Assembly: GCA_028288445.1 (NCBI GenBank)
Contig: JAQBNT010000092.1
Span: 1 to 40,353, forward strand
Direction of reading: 5' to 3'
Source: Hymenobacter sp.
GTDB taxonomy: Bacteria; Bacteroidota; Bacteroidia; Cytophagales; Hymenobacteraceae
Length of the DNA: 40,353 nucleotides
Part shown: positions 1 through 7,340 of the stretch, one piece after another
Position numbering within the stretch: the stretch's first letter is position 1
Layout of the letters: each line of letters begins with the position of its first letter
Made by a program: the position numbers and the translations under genes
The notes under the pieces: model-generated
The model's database searches: none
What the model saw: the letters and a program-made list of their open reading frames with translations, nothing else
What the model was told of the DNA's origin: nothing

Positions 1-78
1 CGCAGTCGGAGCATCTCTATCTCGAGAGTAAATAATTTACTTGCACGGTAGAGATGCTCCGACTGCGCTCAGCATGAC
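1..78. repeat. Palindromic repeat, family A, copy 1 (cut by window edge)
   Basis: Positions 1-18 and 50-67 are perfect inverted repeats. The right arm continues through a CTCAGCATGAC end to about 78. Other family A copies have a matching GTCATGC end on the left, so the left arm probably begins before the window. The element lies just upstream of the hydrolase gene at 137. Confidence 0.8.
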
Positions 79-136
79 GGCCTTTTGTTCCTTACTAACA
101 ACAGGCTTTCCCTGCCCCGCGCCCTACTTTTGCCCC

Positions 137-919
137 ATGCCGCTACTTCATTACCTCGACCAGGGCCAGGGCCGCCCGCTGGTTATCCTCCACGGCCTGT
201 TTGGCACGCTTGATAACTGGCAGAGCCTGGCGCGCCGCTGGGCCACCGAGGCCGGCCTGCGCGTCATCAGCGTGGACTTGCGCAACCACGGCCGCTCGTT
301 TCACAGTGCGGAGCACACCTACGCCCTCATGGCGCAGGACGTGCTCGACTTATTCGACCACCTGCAGTTGAGCCAAGAAACCACGCTCATGGGCCACAGC
401 ATGGGCGGCAAAGTGGCCATGCGCCTCGCCCTCGACCACCCCGAGCGGCTGGCCCGGCTCATTGTGGTCGACATCGCCCCGCGCTTTTCGGATATGGAGC
501 ACCAGGACGATATCCTGGCCGGCCTGCATGCCGTGAACCTTGCCGCCATTACCAACCGGCAGGAGGCCGACGCGGCGCTGGCGCAGTACGTTGGCAACCT
601 TGGCACCCGGCAGTTCCTGCTGAAAAATCTCTACCGCCGGGACGATAACTCCTTTGCCTGGCGCATCAACCTGGAAGTGCTGGCCGCGCAGCTGCCCGCC
701 GTGGGCGAGGAAACCACCGGCAAAGCGCCGTTTCTGAAGCCCACCTTGTTCATCCGGGGCGGCAAGTCAGATTACATCACGGCCGAGGATAAGCTGCACG
801 GCATCCCGGCGCTGTTTCCGCACTCGCAGGTGGCCACCGTGGTCGATGCCGGCCATTGGGTGCACGCCGAAAGGCCGGAAGAGATTTTTGAGATGGTGAA
901 GGCTTTTGCGCTGAGCTAG
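137..919 (+). CDS. Alpha/beta hydrolase, YbfF-like esterase
   Basis: A 260-residue alpha/beta-fold hydrolase, probably a cytoplasmic serine esterase; the substrate cannot be read from sequence. HGLFG near the N terminus forms the oxyanion region. GHSMGG is the nucleophile elbow carrying the catalytic serine. SDYI after strand 6 gives the likely acid, and DAGHWVHAE near the C terminus carries the catalytic histidine. The spacing and length fit the YbfF/short-chain acyl-ester hydrolase group. The frame is open from 41, but the first 32 residues of that reading come partly from repeat DNA and do not look like family sequence, so the ATG at 137, which begins the typical LHYLDQGQG strand, is preferred. 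It is monocistronic between palindromic repeats. Function as an esterase is well supported by the full triad; physiological role unknown. Confidence 0.88.
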   Translation: MPLLHYLDQGQGRPLVILHGLFGTLDNWQSLARRWATEAGLRVISVDLRNHGRSFHSAEHTYALMAQDVLDLFDHLQLSQETTLMGHSMGGKVAMRLALDHPERLARLIVVDIAPRFSDMEHQDDILAGLHAVNLAAITNRQEADAALAQYVGNLGTRQFLLKNLYRRDDNSFAWRINLEVLAAQLPAVGEETTGKAPFLKPTLFIRGGKSDYITAEDKLHGIPALFPHSQVATVVDAGHWVHAERPEEIFEMVKAFALS

Positions 920-929
920 AAGCCCGTCC

Positions 930-1025
930 GTCATGCAGAGCGCAGCGAAGCATCTTGCCCGCTTCGTTGCACTACCAATTGAATTACTTATTGCGGTAAA
1001 GATGCTTCGCTGCGCTCTGCATGAC
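930..1025. repeat. Palindromic repeat, family A, copy 2
   Basis: Arms 930-956 and 999-1025 are a perfect 27-bp inverted repeat around a 42-nt loop. The right arm ends in GCATGAC, whose ATG (1021) is the first in-frame ATG of the methyltransferase gene downstream. The element fills nearly the whole gap between that gene and the hydrolase. Confidence 0.9.
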
Positions 1026-1761
1026 CGTACACACCCTTAATCTTTCATCCTCATTGGCAACCCTCTTCCTCATCCCCACGCCGCTGGCCGACGACACGGC
1101 CCCGCAGGTGCTCCCGCCGCAGGTGGTGGCCGCCGTGGCCGCCCTCCCCTATTTCCTGGTGGAGAACGCCCGCACCGCCCGCCGCTTTGTGAAAAGCGTG
1201 GCCCCGCACCGCGTCATCGAGGATATCCGCTTCGTCGTCATCGACAAAGACAGCACCGATGTGGAAGTGCGCGCCGCCCTCGCGCCGCTGGTGAAAGAGG
1301 GAATTGATGCTGGTATCCTGAGCGAAGCCGGCTGCCCCGGCATTGCCGACCCCGGCGCGGCGCTGGCGCGGGAGGCGCACCGGCAGGGCCTGCGGGTGCG
1401 GCCGCTGGTGGGGCCGTCGTCGCTGCTGCTGGCGCTCATGGCCTCGGGACTGAATGGGCAGCAATTCGCTTTTCACGGGTATTTGCCCATTGAGAAAGCG
1501 CCGCGCGTGGCGGCCATCAAGGCGCTGGAAAAGGAGGCGCAGCAGCGGCAGCAGTCGCAGCTTTTCATCGAAACGCCTTACCGCAACGGGGCACTGTTTG
1601 CTGATTTACTGGCGCACTTGCAGCCCGGCACGCGGCTGTGCGTGGCGGCCGATGTGACGGGCGCAGGCGAGTTTATCAAGACGCTGACGGTTTCGGACTG
1701 GAAGCGGCTGCCGGCCCCGGAGCTGCACAAGATTCCGACGGTGTTTGTGATTGGGATGTAG
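1021..1761 (+). CDS. RsmI-like SAM-dependent methyltransferase (tetrapyrrole methylase fold)
   Basis: A 246-residue protein of the SAM-dependent tetrapyrrole-methylase superfamily, closest in feel to RsmI, which 2'-O-methylates C1402 of 16S rRNA. The N-terminal LFLIPTPLADD replaces the usual L-Y-V-V-A-T-P-I-GN strand of RsmI. SEAGCPGIADPGAAL (about residues 101-115) is the family hallmark loop, followed by GPSSLLLALMASGL and FIETPYRNGALFADL, all RsmI-like. It is shorter than full RsmI and lacks its C-terminal helical extension; Bacteroidota commonly carry such a short paralogue besides true RsmI, so the target need not be C1402. The only upstream ATG lies in a palindromic repeat arm. A TTG at 1054 would start exactly at the conserved LATLFLIPTPL segment and may be the native start. 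It converges with the ammonium transporter gene. Confidence 0.8.
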   Translation: MTVHTLNLSSSLATLFLIPTPLADDTAPQVLPPQVVAAVAALPYFLVENARTARRFVKSVAPHRVIEDIRFVVIDKDSTDVEVRAALAPLVKEGIDAGILSEAGCPGIADPGAALAREAHRQGLRVRPLVGPSSLLLALMASGLNGQQFAFHGYLPIEKAPRVAAIKALEKEAQQRQQSQLFIETPYRNGALFADLLAHLQPGTRLCVAADVTGAGEFIKTLTVSDWKRLPAPELHKIPTVFVIGM

Positions 1762-1774
1762 CGCGGAAAGGCTA

Positions 1775-1869
1775 TCATGCAGCGCGCAGCGAAGCATCTT
1801 TACCGCTCAACGCAATCCAATCGCAGGAATTACTATCGAGGTAAAGATGCTTCGCTGCGCGCTGCATGA
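1775..1869. repeat. Palindromic repeat, family A, copy 3, between convergent genes
   Basis: Arms 1775-1804 and 1840-1869 form a perfect 30-bp inverted repeat with a 35-nt loop. It occupies the gap between the stop of the methyltransferase (1761) and the stop of the transporter on the other strand (1885). Transcribed from either side it would fold into a very long hairpin, so it may help end transcription or protect 3' ends; there is no U-tract. Confidence 0.9.
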
Positions 1870-1884
1870 CGTGTTATGTTGCCC

Positions 1885-3252
1885 TTACGAAGCCCGCACT
1901 ACGAAGCGCAACTCCTTAGCCGGTTCAAGCTCCTGGGGGGCGGGCAAAACCGTTTCGCCGTGCTGGCTCAGGTCGAGGCCGTCGGCTTCGTGGGTGGCGT
2001 TTACCCGAATGGGGATGAGGACGTTGGTCACCTTATAGAGCAGGTAGGAGCCGCCGAAGGTATAGACCGAGATGAAGGCCAGCGCGCCGAGGTGGTGCAG
2101 CAGCAGCGTGTAGGAACCGGTGGTGGCCAAGCCGCCGTCCTTGGCGAAAATGGCGGTGAGAATCATGCCCACGATGCCGCCCACGCCGTGGCAGGGGAAT
2201 ACGTCGAGGGTGTCATCGAGCTTGGTGCGGTTCTTCAAATCGACCGCGCCGGCGCTGATGGCGGCCGATACCACGCCGATGAACAGCGCCGGACCGTAGC
2301 TCACGTAGCCCGCCGCCGGGGTGATGGCCACCAGGCCCACTACTGCGCCAATGGCCGCGCCCGCCGCCGACGGCCGCTGCCCGCGCACGGCCTCAATCAT
2401 CATCCAGGTGAGCATGGCGGCGGCCGAGGCCATGTGCGTGGTGAAGAACGCCTGCACCGCCGTGGCATTGGCCGCCAGGGCCGAACCGGCGTTGAAACCA
2501 AACCAGCCGAACCACAGCAAGCCCGTACCGATGAGGATAAACGGCACATTGGGCGGCACATGGGTGTGGCCTTCGAGGTGGCTGTGGCGGCGGCCCAGGG
2601 CCAGCGCGCCCGCCAGCGCGGCAAAACCGGCCGAGATGTGCACCACCGTGCCGCCGGCAAAATCAAGCACGCCCCACTTCAGCAGGAAGCCGTCGGGGTG
2701 CCAGGTCCAGTGGGCTAGGGGGCAGTAGATGAGCAGGCTGAACAGGCACATGAACAGCAGGTAGCCCCAGAACCGGATGCGCTCGGCAAATGCGCCGCTG
2801 ATGAGGGCGGGCGTGATGATGGCGAATTTCAGCTGGAAGGCCGCGTAGAGCACCAGCGGCAGGTTGGGGGCCAGGCGCGGGTGTGGGGCGGTGCCCACGT
2901 TATTGAACATGAAAAACGTGAGCGGATTGCCGATAACGCCGCCGATGCTGTCGCCAAAGGCCAGCGAAAAGCCCACCACGTACCACAGCACCGAGATAAC
3001 GCCCAGCGCGATAAAACTCTGGAGCATAGTGGATATGACGTTGCGCTTGCTCACCATGCCGCCGTAGAAGAAGGCCAGGCCGGGGGTCATCAGCAGCACG
3101 AGGCCGGAGGCGGAGAGCATCCAGGCCAGGTCGGCGGGGTTGAAGGCGTCGGGCTTGGCGTCGGGGTGGTTTTGGGGCAGGAAGGCGGCAAAACCGGCCA
3201 ATAGTAGGATAGCGCCCAGGCAGGCAGCAGCTAAATATCTTTTCCGAGTCAT
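1885..3252 (-). CDS. amt: Ammonium transporter, Amt/MEP/Rh family
   Basis: A 455-residue inner-membrane ammonium channel/transporter. About eleven hydrophobic segments follow an N-terminal hydrophobic helix that may act as a signal sequence, as in many bacterial Amt proteins. DFAGGTVVH (197-205) is the Amt signature and supplies the first pore histidine (His205). CHGVGG supplies the second (His355). The FFYGGMV and SGAFAERIRF segments are also typical. The C-terminal tail (about 430-455) is cytosolic. No PII/GlnK gene lies beside it, which is unusual for amt loci. Upstream on the same strand, 129 bp away, is a histidine kinase and beyond it a sigma-54 activator, an arrangement that could mean nitrogen control, although the pair may instead serve the efflux operon. 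The ATG at 3252 gives full family length. Confidence 0.96.
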   Translation of the reverse strand: MTRKRYLAAACLGAILLLAGFAAFLPQNHPDAKPDAFNPADLAWMLSASGLVLLMTPGLAFFYGGMVSKRNVISTMLQSFIALGVISVLWYVVGFSLAFGDSIGGVIGNPLTFFMFNNVGTAPHPRLAPNLPLVLYAAFQLKFAIITPALISGAFAERIRFWGYLLFMCLFSLLIYCPLAHWTWHPDGFLLKWGVLDFAGGTVVHISAGFAALAGALALGRRHSHLEGHTHVPPNVPFILIGTGLLWFGWFGFNAGSALAANATAVQAFFTTHMASAAAMLTWMMIEAVRGQRPSAAGAAIGAVVGLVAITPAAGYVSYGPALFIGVVSAAISAGAVDLKNRTKLDDTLDVFPCHGVGGIVGMILTAIFAKDGGLATTGSYTLLLHHLGALAFISVYTFGGSYLLYKVTNVLIPIRVNATHEADGLDLSQHGETVLPAPQELEPAKELRFVVRAS

Positions 3253-3381
3253 AGTGGGGTAAATTTAGAGGCACTTGACCGAATATATCAAATAAATCTC
3301 GCTTACCCCTTTCGAATTTAGACTCACAAACGTTAGTTCCTATCATTTTTCTAGTAGCACTCTATCAAAATCGATACCCAG

Positions 3382-4680
3382 TTAGAAGTCAATACTAAAA
3401 GCCGTGCGGCCGGCCTCATTCGTTTCGAGGCGGAAGCGGAAGCCGTGTGCCAGCAGCACGTCGCGCACCAGCGTGAGGCCGATGCCCTGGCCGTCGCGCT
3501 TGGTGCTGAAGAAGGGCGTGAACAGCCGCTGCCGCACTTCGGGCGTGAGGCCGGGACCGTCGTTTTCGATGGTGAGGGCGGGCGTGCTGAGCGTGGTGCG
3601 CACCCACACGTTGCCGCCGTGGCCGATGGCTTCAAGGGCATTTTTGGCCACGTTGAGCAGGGCTTGCTCCAGTTGTTGGGCATCGAGGGTCAGGGTGAGC
3701 GGGGCGGCGGGCAGCTCCAGGTGCCAGGCAATGTTGCGCTCCTCGCTCAGGGGCTGGAGCAGGCGGCAGATGCCGCGTAGCAGGGCGTGGAGGTCGGTGG
3801 GGCGCGGGGCGGGCGGGGGCAGGCGCACGAGGTGGGCGAAGTTGGCAATGAAGTTGGCCAGCTGGGTATTGCGGGCGATGCTCACGTCGAGGGCCTGGGT
3901 GAAGTCGGGTTGGTCGACGGGGTCGAGCTGCGGGGCGTAGTGCTGGAAGCTGTGCAGGATGGAGTTGATGGCCCCGATGGAGTTGTTGATTTCGTGCGAC
4001 ATCATGCGGATGAGCTGCCCATAGGCCTGCTTTTCCTGCTTGATGAGCTCCTGGGTCAGCTCCTCAAGCACGATGAAGCGGCGCGTGAAGCCCCGGTCCA
4101 GGAAGTGGGCGGCGTGGGCGCGGTAGGTGGCCAGGCCCGAGAGGCGCAGGGCCTGGGGCTGGTCTTCGGCCAGGGTGGCCAGGGCCGGGCCCCAGGGCGC
4201 GGGCAAATCAGCAAGGATTTGGCCGGCCAGCGCGGCGGCGGGCTGGCCGATGAAGCGGGCGGCGGCGGCGTTGGCGCTTTCCACCCGGCCTTCAAAATCC
4301 AGGATGAGGATGCCGGCGGGCGAGGCCTGGATGAGACGCTCAAGCAGGAAGCTTTTTTCGTGCTGGCTCACGCGCTCGTGGCGCAGGGCGTCAATCATCT
4401 GGTTGTACACGAGGATGAGCTGGTCCATCTCGCGCTGGCCCACGGGCACGAACTTCATGCTGAAATCCTGCGCCTGAATGGCCGCCGTGCCCGCCGCGAT
4501 GAGCTGAAACGGCCGCACAAAGCCCCGGTAGAGCTGCGCGGTGACGGCAATGCTGATGAGCAACAGCACCTCGCTCCCGATGAACAGGTACACGTTGGTG
4601 GTGCGCAGCTGGGCCGCCAGCGCAATGAGCACAGCGTGGATGAGGGTGGTAAAAAGGAGGAACTGGAGGCGGAGGGACAT
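3382..4680 (-). CDS. Membrane sensor histidine kinase, NtrB/NtrY-like, partner of the sigma-54 activator
   Basis: A 432-residue sensor kinase. Two membrane helices lie at about 5-24 and 29-50 with almost no periplasmic loop, so the signal is probably sensed in the membrane or cytosol. A HAMP-like linker (52-105) and a PAS-like domain (about 113-205, ILILDFEGRVESAN) follow. The dimerisation helix carries the phospho-acceptor His229 in MSHEINNSIGAI. The ATPase domain has NVAKNALEAIG (N box), ENDGPGL (G1) and GQGIGLTLV (G2), all intact. It is encoded downstream of the NtrC-like regulator at 4827, separated by 146 bp that hold a family A palindrome. The pair is almost certainly cognate. The stimulus is unknown; the efflux genes upstream and amt downstream are the candidate outputs. 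Confidence 0.93.
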   Translation of the reverse strand: MSLRLQFLLFTTLIHAVLIALAAQLRTTNVYLFIGSEVLLLISIAVTAQLYRGFVRPFQLIAAGTAAIQAQDFSMKFVPVGQREMDQLILVYNQMIDALRHERVSQHEKSFLLERLIQASPAGILILDFEGRVESANAAAARFIGQPAAALAGQILADLPAPWGPALATLAEDQPQALRLSGLATYRAHAAHFLDRGFTRRFIVLEELTQELIKQEKQAYGQLIRMMSHEINNSIGAINSILHSFQHYAPQLDPVDQPDFTQALDVSIARNTQLANFIANFAHLVRLPPPAPRPTDLHALLRGICRLLQPLSEERNIAWHLELPAAPLTLTLDAQQLEQALLNVAKNALEAIGHGGNVWVRTTLSTPALTIENDGPGLTPEVRQRLFTPFFSTKRDGQGIGLTLVRDVLLAHGFRFRLETNEAGRTAFSIDF

Positions 4681-4704
4681 GAACTAATTATGGCTGTAAT
4701 AAAA

Positions 4705-4802
4705 CGTCATGCCGAGCGCAGCGAAGCATCTTGCCCGCCACAACTAATTCTTTCGATGAGTTAGTAGTGGGGTAAAGATGCTTCGCTGCGCTCAGCATGA
4801 CG
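4705..4802. repeat. Palindromic repeat, family A, copy 4, inside a two-component operon
   Basis: Arms 4705-4732 and 4775-4802 pair over 28 bp with one mismatch; the loop is 42 nt. It sits between the regulator gene (stop 4827) and the kinase gene (start 4680), which are on the same strand, so it is probably transcribed within the operon and may lower kinase expression relative to the regulator or stabilise one transcript end. Confidence 0.9.
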
Positions 4803-4826
4803 GGCGGCTTTGCTTATCAAAAGCCC

Positions 4827-6215
4827 TTACTCGTCGTACGGGATGCCGTGCTTCTCGAACCTGCGGTATAATGCGCCCCTACTCAGGCCCAGGGCTTTTG
4901 CTACGCGGCTGATGTTGCCCTCGTAATGCGCCAGCGACTGCCGAATCATCTGCGCCTCCAGCTCATCGAGGGTCATGGTGCCGGGGGCGGGCAGCTCGCC
5001 GGGCGCGGGCGCGCGGGCGGGCAGGTGCAGGGTGTTGGCCTGGAAATCCTCCGGGCCTAATTCCTCTTTGCCGCTGACGAGGACGGCGCGCTCCACCAGG
5101 TTTTTGAGCTCGCGGATGTTGCCGGGCAGGGGCTGCTCGCGCAGCCAGTGCAGGGCGCGGGTGCTCACGCGCAGGGCCGGGCGCTGGTAGGTGGCGCGCA
5201 GCTGGTCGAGGAAGTGCTGGGTGAGGAGCGGGATGTCCTGGGGGCGCTCGCGCAGGGCGGGCAGGCGCACCGAAATCAGGTTGATGCGGTAGAACAGGTC
5301 TTCGCGGAAGCGGCCCTGCTGCACCATCTCGGCCAGGTTGCGGTTGGTGGCGGCGATGACGCGGATGTCGAGCCGGCGGGGTTTCGAGTCGCCGAGGACT
5401 TCGTAGGTGCGGTCCTGGAGCACGCGGAGCAGCTTCACTTGGCTGGCTAGCTCCAACTCGCCGATTTCATCCAGAAAGATGGTACCGCCGTTGGCCAGCT
5501 CGAAGCGGCCCACGCGGTCGGTTTTGGCATCGGTAAACGCGCCCCGGCGGTGGCCGAACATCTCGCTTTCAAACAAGCTGCTGGAAATGCCGCCCAGGTT
5601 CACCTTCACGAAGGCCTGCTGGCGGCGCGGGCTGTTGCGGTGAATGGCTTCGGCGATGAGCTCCTTGCCGGTGCCGCTTTCGCCCTCGATGAGCACGGCG
5701 GCATCGGTGGCAGCCACCTGGCCCACCTGGCGCAATACGTGCAGCAACTGGGCATCGTGGCCGATAATGTCCCGAAAGGCAAACTGCTGGTCGAGCTGGC
5801 GGCGCTGGCGGGCGGGGGCTTCGGTGGGCTCCGTTTCGGGCGGGTTTTCGCGCACGGCCAGCACCGTGCGGATGGTCTGGAGCAGGCCGTCGTTGTGCCA
5901 GGGCTTGGTCACGAACTCGGCGGCCCCGGCCTTCATGCCCTCCACGGCCAGCGCGATGCTGCCCCAGCCGGTGATGAGGATGACGGGCACTTGCGGGGCC
6001 ACGGCCTTCACCTGGGCCAGCAGGGCCAGGCCGTCGTGCCCGCTGGTATCGAGGGAGAAATTCATGTCCATGAGCACCAGCCGGGGCGGGGCGTCGCGCA
6101 CCACGGCCAGGGCTTCGGCGGGCGTCGCCACGGCCTGCGCGGGGTAGCCGGCCTGCTTCAGCAGCAGCTTCAGCGAGGTGCGGATGGCCAGGTCGTCGTC
6201 GATGATGAGAAACAT
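4827..6215 (-). CDS. Sigma-54-dependent NtrC-family response regulator
   Basis: A 462-residue transcription activator. The receiver domain (1-115) has the acidic cluster at 6-8, phospho-acceptor Asp50 and Lys104. The AAA+ domain has Walker A GESGTGKE (178-185) and Walker B GGTIFLDE (243-250). The sigma-54-contacting loop reads GAFTDA (225-230) instead of canonical GAFTGA; I recall this D variant as common in Bacteroidota activators, so it need not mean loss of function. A Fis-type helix-turn-helix lies at about 430-458 (ISRVAKALGLSRGALYRRF). It probably receives phosphate from the kinase at 3382. Same-strand genes upstream encode an ABC efflux system headed by a sigma-54-like promoter (13528), the likeliest target. 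A 42-bp palindrome array starts 66 bp upstream of its ATG. Confidence 0.95.
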   Translation of the reverse strand: MFLIIDDDLAIRTSLKLLLKQAGYPAQAVATPAEALAVVRDAPPRLVLMDMNFSLDTSGHDGLALLAQVKAVAPQVPVILITGWGSIALAVEGMKAGAAEFVTKPWHNDGLLQTIRTVLAVRENPPETEPTEAPARQRRQLDQQFAFRDIIGHDAQLLHVLRQVGQVAATDAAVLIEGESGTGKELIAEAIHRNSPRRQQAFVKVNLGGISSSLFESEMFGHRRGAFTDAKTDRVGRFELANGGTIFLDEIGELELASQVKLLRVLQDRTYEVLGDSKPRRLDIRVIAATNRNLAEMVQQGRFREDLFYRINLISVRLPALRERPQDIPLLTQHFLDQLRATYQRPALRVSTRALHWLREQPLPGNIRELKNLVERAVLVSGKEELGPEDFQANTLHLPARAPAPGELPAPGTMTLDELEAQMIRQSLAHYEGNISRVAKALGLSRGALYRRFEKHGIPYDE

Positions 6216-6280
6216 ATTTAACTAAGGAGTAAGGCCGGTGAAACCGAGTCAAAACTCGCCATCGATGGCGCTTCGGAACC

Positions 6281-6504
6281 GGTACGCGCGTACCACGGGC
6301 ATTTCCAGCCGGTGGAGGCTTTGGTACGTGCGTACCATGAGCATTTCCGGCCGGCGAAGCCCGTGGTACGCGCGTATCACGGGCTTTTCTGTTTGGCGAA
6401 GGGCGCAGTACGCGCGTACTACGGGCTTTTCCGTCCGGCCAAGTCCGTGGTACGCGCGTACCACGGGCATTTTTGCGCGATGAAGCCTGCGGTACGTGCG
6501 TACC
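6281..6504. repeat. Tandem array of six palindromes at an exact 42-bp period
   Basis: The core palindrome GGTACGCGCGTACC or a close variant begins at 6281, 6323, 6365, 6407, 6449 and 6491, always 42 bp apart. The 28 bp between cores are also related (ACGGGC-A/T-TTT near the start, GAAG-CCGT near the end), so some cores extend: 6445-6466 is a perfect 22-bp palindrome and 6357-6386 a 30-bp palindrome with one mismatch. Core 4 begins AGTACG and ends CGTACT, a paired change that keeps the symmetry. A separate perfect 14-bp palindrome lies at 6257-6270. The array fills the gap between the DUF2807 gene and the sigma-54 activator gene. All reading frames through it tend to stay open because 42 is a multiple of three. 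Confidence 0.93.
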
Positions 6505-6519
6505 GCGCACTTATTTCGC

Positions 6520-7221
6520 TTACCGGCTTTTCACGCTGCCGCCGCTACTGGTGTGCTTGCTCACGCGGGGCGAGCCGGCGTAGCGGATGTCGCCGCCGCT
6601 GCTGGCATCGGCCGTGAGGGTTTCCTGCACGGCCACGGCCACGTTGCCGCCGCTGCTGGCGTTGGCCTCGCAGGCGCGGGCCGTCAGGGCATCGCCCTTG
6701 AACACGCCGCCGCTGCTCGCGCCCACGTCGAGGCGCTGGGCGGTACCGGCCAGCGTGGCCACGCCGCCGCTGCTCACCTTGGCGCGCAGGTCGGTGCTGG
6801 TGAAATTAGCCTTGAGCGATGCGCCCGACGACACGGCCACGTCCAGGCCCTGGGTGGTGAAGGCGCCCACCACTTCGGCGTGGGCACCGCTGCTGGCGTG
6901 CAGGGCCGTGAGGCTGGTGGCCGTGACGTTCACACGCAGGTTGTGCACGTTTTTCAGGCCCAATGACTCGGCCCACTCGCGGTCGAAGCTGATTTTGAGC
7001 ACGCCGTCGCGCACTTCGGTGGTGAGGCGGGCGAGCTGGTCGGCGTCGTCGGCGCTGGCTTCCACGCGCTGGGTGGGGCCGGAGCTCAGGCGCAGCTCGA
7101 TGCCGTTGCCCACCACCACGGCGTGGACGCTGGCCACGCTGCGCACCTGGGGCGCGGTTTGGGCAAGGGCGGCGGCCGTGCTCAGGAAGCAGAAAAAGGC
7201 GGTGGCGGTGAGTGTTTTCAT
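6520..7221 (-). CDS. Secreted DUF2807 (GIN / adhesin-head) protein
   Basis: A 233-residue exported protein with an N-terminal signal peptide (MKTLTATAFF to about Ala20-Gln21) and then a DUF2807 beta-solenoid. The solenoid is visible as strands separated by SSGA/SSGG turns about every 20 residues (six or more between residues 105 and 230). The family is described as a putative autotransporter adhesin head; the biochemical role is not known, and the protein is probably periplasmic or surface-attached. The open frame runs far upstream into the permease gene, but the ATG at 7221 coincides with the signal peptide and is clearly the start. It lies 119 bp downstream of the permease at 7341 on the same strand, and upstream of the palindrome array. 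Its link with the efflux genes is positional only. Confidence 0.88.
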   Translation of the reverse strand: MKTLTATAFFCFLSTAAALAQTAPQVRSVASVHAVVVGNGIELRLSSGPTQRVEASADDADQLARLTTEVRDGVLKISFDREWAESLGLKNVHNLRVNVTATSLTALHASSGAHAEVVGAFTTQGLDVAVSSGASLKANFTSTDLRAKVSSGGVATLAGTAQRLDVGASSGGVFKGDALTARACEANASSGGNVAVAVQETLTADASSGGDIRYAGSPRVSKHTSSGGSVKSR

Positions 7222-7340
7222 GACTGATACAGAAAAAAGGTGAGGGGATGAAGCAGCGTTGCTGAAGCGACAGATGCAGCGGGCGGGCCGGAAGTTGCCT
7301 GCGCTACCGGCTAGCTGCGGCAAGATAGCCGGCCACTGCT

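Noticed and set aside
1885..6215. Definite nitrogen-control operon (regulator, kinase, amt)
   Set aside because: The order fits, but there is no PII gene and the sigma-54-like promoter found lies before the efflux genes, so nitrogen control is kept only as an alternative.
6249..6470. Open frame with a 14-residue repeat (PVVRAYHG-like) through the 42-bp array
   Set aside because: Several frames on both strands are open because 42 is a multiple of three. Changes between units keep the palindrome rather than any one protein reading.
6281..6504. CRISPR array
   Set aside because: Repeats are 14 bp palindromes with related, not unique, 28-bp spacers, and there are no cas genes.
7222..7340. Second sigma-54 promoter before the DUF2807 gene
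   Set aside because: A TGGC and TTGC pair exists on the minus strand, but the spacing is one base too long and the -24 element is poor.
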